Translations under genes and position numbers: made by a program
In this document: positions 61,731 to 64,000 of the stretch, piece after piece
How positions within the stretch are numbered: the stretch's first letter is position 1
Layout of the letters: each line of letters starts with the position of its first letter
The notes under the pieces: model-generated
What the model was told of the DNA's origin: nothing
What the model saw: the letters and a program-made list of their open reading frames with translations, nothing else
The model's database searches: none
Origin: Bradyrhizobium nanningense
GTDB lineage: Bacteria; Pseudomonadota; Alphaproteobacteria; Rhizobiales; Xanthobacteraceae
Assembly: GCF_004114535.1 (NCBI RefSeq)
Contig: NZ_LBJC01000014.1
Coordinates: 1-64,000, forward strand
Direction: 5' to 3'
Length of the DNA stretch: 64,000 bases

Positions 61731-62432
61731 TCAAAACGTCTCCACCCAGGGCCGCAGCTCGAGCTCCCAGCTCCAGGCGCTGCGCGGTTGCTGCAGCACG
61801 CTCCAATAGCTCTGCGCGATTGCATCGGGATCGAGCATCGAATCCGGCTTGTCCGCGGCTTCCGTGCGCGCCGCGCTACGGATGCCGCCGTCGATGACAA
61901 AATGCGCGACATGAATGCCCTGCGGCGACAGCTCGCGCGCCAGGCTCTGGGCGAGGCCTCGCAACGCGAACTTACCCATCGCGAAGGAGGCCGACTGCGC
62001 ATAGCCCTTGACGCTGGCCGAGGCGCCGGTGAACAGGATCGCGCCGTGCTTGTTCGGTAGCATGCGTTTTGCGGCCTGTTGCGCCACCAGAAAACCGCCA
62101 TAGGCGCTGACCGCGATCGCATTGGCGACATCGACTGGGACGAGCTCGACGAACGGCCCGCGCGTGCGGCCGCTGGCATTGTAGACCACGAGATCGGGCG
62201 TGCCGATCTCGCGCTCGACCAGGCCGAACAGCCGCTCGACCTCCTCCGGCTCCGCAGCGTTGCAGGCATAGGCTTTCGCGCCGGTCTCGCTGCAGAGCGC
62301 GCCAAGCTTCTCGATTTTTCGTGCGGCCAGCGCAACGCGAATATTCTGGGCGGCCAACAGCCGCGCCAGCGACGCGCTCAGGCCTTCGCCGGCGCCGACG
62401 ATGAGGGCGATCTTGTATTTCGGATGTTCCAT
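61731..62432 (-). CDS. Short-chain dehydrogenase/reductase with Phe in place of the catalytic Tyr
   Basis: The 233-residue product has an SDR Rossmann fold: ALIVGAGEGLSASLARLLA (GAGEGL where GxxxGIG is normal), VVYNASGRTRGPF (NAG-like NAS), and AQSASFAMGKFALRGLAQSLARE, where the YxxxK motif reads FAMGK. So the catalytic Tyr is Phe and Lys is kept. Such divergent SDRs exist as a subgroup; activity is uncertain. The ATG at 62432 has GAGAG upstream. Divergent from the acyl-CoA dehydrogenase gene. Confidence 0.82.
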   Translation of the reverse strand: MEHPKYKIALIVGAGEGLSASLARLLAAQNIRVALAARKIEKLGALCSETGAKAYACNAAEPEEVERLFGLVEREIGTPDLVVYNASGRTRGPFVELVPVDVANAIAVSAYGGFLVAQQAAKRMLPNKHGAILFTGASASVKGYAQSASFAMGKFALRGLAQSLARELSPQGIHVAHFVIDGGIRSAARTEAADKPDSMLDPDAIAQSYWSVLQQPRSAWSWELELRPWVETF

Positions 62433-62662
62433 GGCGTGATCTCTCAGGGCTGGGAGCCGTTGATCTATGCATGGGTCGCGCGAACAACCAGCCGGCGCGA
62501 TCACAATTCCGCAGAGCGAATTGCTCCATCATTGCGATCATGCCTCCCTGACAATTTGCGGCTTTATCGCTCTCCGCGGCTGGAGCATGATCGACATCAT
62601 TCCAAGCGGCAAGCGCCAAATCAGCGCAGAATGTCCGCAAGGCTGAAACGAAGAGGACGATC

Positions 62663-64000
62663 ATGCACAAGCCGGCCACAGCACAGCCGAACAACGTCGC
62701 GGCCGAGCCATCCGGCGGCCTGCTGGCGCCCGATACCACTGGCATGAACTTCTACCGCGCCGATCCCGCGCTGACGGATCTCTTGCGCATCCATCTGCCT
62801 GAAAGGCTGTTTCGCCACATCGAGCCGCATCTCGACCGGCTCGGCGAGCTTGCCGGCGGCCGGCTCGACGAATGCGCCCGGCTTGCCGACCGGCATACGC
62901 CGGTGCTGCACCAGCGCGACAAGTTCGGTCGCGACGTGCAGTCGATCGAGTATCATCCGGCCTATCGTGAATTGGAGAACGCCGCGTTCGGCGAGTTCGG
63001 CATTCATGCGCTCTCGATCCGCAAGGGCATCATGGGCTGGCCGGACAAATATCCTGTGGTGGCCAAGCACGCCTTCACCTTCCTGTTCAACCAAGCCGAA
63101 TTCGGCATGGGCTGCCCGATCAACGTCACCGACGGCTGCGCCAAGCTGCTCGCAAATTTCGGTAGCGAGGCGCTGAAGGCGAAATATCTTGACGGCCTGA
63201 CCTCGATCGACATGAGCAAGCTGACGCAAGGAGGCCAGTTCATGACCGAGAAAGAGGGCGGCTCCGACGTCGGCACGCTGACCACGCGCGCGGTGCAGGA
63301 CGGCGACCATTGGCGGCTCTACGGCGAAAAATGGTTCTGCTCGAATGCCGACGCCAAGGTCGTGATGCTCTTGGCGCGCCCCGAAGGCGCCGGCCCCGGC
63401 ACGCGCGGTGTCGGCCTGTTCCTGATGCCGCGCTTCCTCGACGACGGCTCGCAGAACCACTACCGGATCGTGCGTTTGAAGGACAAGCTCGGCACGCGCT
63501 CGATGGCCTCGGGCGAGATCAAGCTGGAAGGCGCGATCGCCTATGCGGTCGGCAAGCTCGACCGCGGCTTCGTGCAGATGGCCGAGATGGTGAACTCCTC
63601 GCGGCTTTCCAACGGCGTCAAATCCACCGCGCTGATGCGCCGCGCCTATCATGACGCCATGACGGTGGCGAAGAACCGCGTCGTGTTCGGCAGCCGCATC
63701 ATCGACCTGCCGCTCGGCCGCCGGCAGATGCTGAAGATCATGCTGCCGGTCGAGCAGGCGCTGTCGATGAGCTTTCTCACGGCGGAAGCGCTCGATCGCG
63801 CCGAAGCCGGTAGCCAGGACGCAGCGGCGTTGCTGCGCATCCTCACCCCAACTTTGAAATTCCGCGCCACCCGCGATGCCCGAAAGGTCTGCGGCGACGC
63901 GCTCGAGATGCGTGGCGGCATCGGCTATATCGAGGAATTCGCCACCGCGCGGCTCTTGCGCGATGCGCATCTCGGCTCGGTCTGGGAAGGCACCGGCAAC
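62663..64000 (+). CDS. Acyl-CoA dehydrogenase (AidB-like), C-terminus beyond window
   Basis: From the ATG at 62663 (AGAGGACGATC upstream) an open frame of 446 codons runs to the window end. Motifs: MTEKEGGSDVGTLTTRA and KWFCSNADAKVVMLLARPEG (flavin/substrate region), then MRGGIGYIEEFATARLLRDAHLGSVWEGTGN, the typical AidB/ACAD end (read in parts). FAD-dependent alpha,beta-dehydrogenation of acyl-CoA is expected. AidB-like proteins are larger (about 540-590 residues) and some members protect DNA. The end of the gene is missing here. Confidence 0.88.
   Translation, partial: MHKPATAQPNNVAAEPSGGLLAPDTTGMNFYRADPALTDLLRIHLPERLFRHIEPHLDRLGELAGGRLDECARLADRHTPVLHQRDKFGRDVQSIEYHPAYRELENAAFGEFGIHALSIRKGIMGWPDKYPVVAKHAFTFLFNQAEFGMGCPINVTDGCAKLLANFGSEALKAKYLDGLTSIDMSKLTQGGQFMTEKEGGSDVGTLTTRAVQDGDHWRLYGEKWFCSNADAKVVMLLARPEGAGPGTRGVGLFLMPRFLDDGSQNHYRIVRLKDKLGTRSMASGEIKLEGAIAYAVGKLDRGFVQMAEMVNSSRLSNGVKSTALMRRAYHDAMTVAKNRVVFGSRIIDLPLGRRQMLKIMLPVEQALSMSFLTAEALDRAEAGSQDAAALLRILTPTLKFRATRDARKVCGDALEMRGGIGYIEEFATARLLRDAHLGSVWEGTGN

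Overview
The window is high-GC, densely coded chromosomal DNA, very probably from Bradyrhizobium or a close relative in the Nitrobacteraceae. The reasons are the codon use, the many acyl-CoA and aromatic-acid type catabolic genes, the ABC uptake operons, and the many intergenic palindromic repeats of kinds common in Bradyrhizobium. This assignment rests on recognition, not on a search. No rRNA, tRNA, CRISPR array, prophage or replication origin was seen. The only mobile-element trace is the 3' end of an IS3-family transposase at the left edge.

Layout. 1-5.3 kb: IS3 remnant, two nitronate-monooxygenase-like flavoproteins, a thioesterase-like protein, a single-TM micro-ORF and an acyl-CoA synthetase. 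5.4-9 kb: three small or secreted unknown proteins and a winged-helix/TolB-like/TPR regulator. 9.3-16.4 kb: fumarase-superfamily lyase, M29 aminopeptidase, cupin, amidohydrolase, lipocalin-like protein, MBL hydrolase, orphan AbrB-type protein. 16.4-18.7 kb: two-gene ABC exporter. 18.9-25.8 kb: a complete branched-chain-amino-acid-type ABC importer (livH-M-G-F and a binding protein) with a long acyl-CoA ligase inside the operon. 26-27.9 kb: an LprI-like periplasmic protein and a LapG-type transglutaminase-like cysteine protease. 28.6-37.2 kb: a 2095-residue FecR/VCBS/LamG/RTX-like surface protein and a CHASE2 adenylate/guanylate cyclase. 37.6-47 kb: a peptide/nickel-type ABC importer with two divergent binding proteins and an AtzG-like/amidase pair inserted between its two ATPase genes. 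47-50.7 kb: GlsB-like protein and a type I secretion ABC transporter plus membrane-fusion protein. 51-54.3 kb: AMP nucleosidase, TPR protein, DUF1488 protein and a cinA-like gene interrupted by an amber codon. 54.4-58.5 kb: two amidohydrolases and a Rieske ferredoxin in an operon, then an MFS transporter. 58.6-64 kb: LysR regulator, DUF1127 protein, GNAT acetyltransferase, enoyl-CoA hydratase, an SDR with an altered active site and an acyl-CoA dehydrogenase cut by the window end.

How parts may work together. The strongest candidate system lies at 27.2-37.2 kb, with 47.6-50.7 kb as a possible partner: a LapG-type protease, a giant repeat adhesin with a type-I-secretion-like C-terminus, a cyclase with an extracytoplasmic sensor, and a type I exporter 13 kb away. 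This resembles a Lap-type adhesin retention/release module, but no LapD-like c-di-GMP receptor and no TolC are in the window. The second candidate is the importer operon with an embedded amidase and its GatC-like helper, which suggests import and deamidation of a small amide. The third is the amidohydrolase-amidohydrolase-Rieske operon, whose pathway I cannot name.
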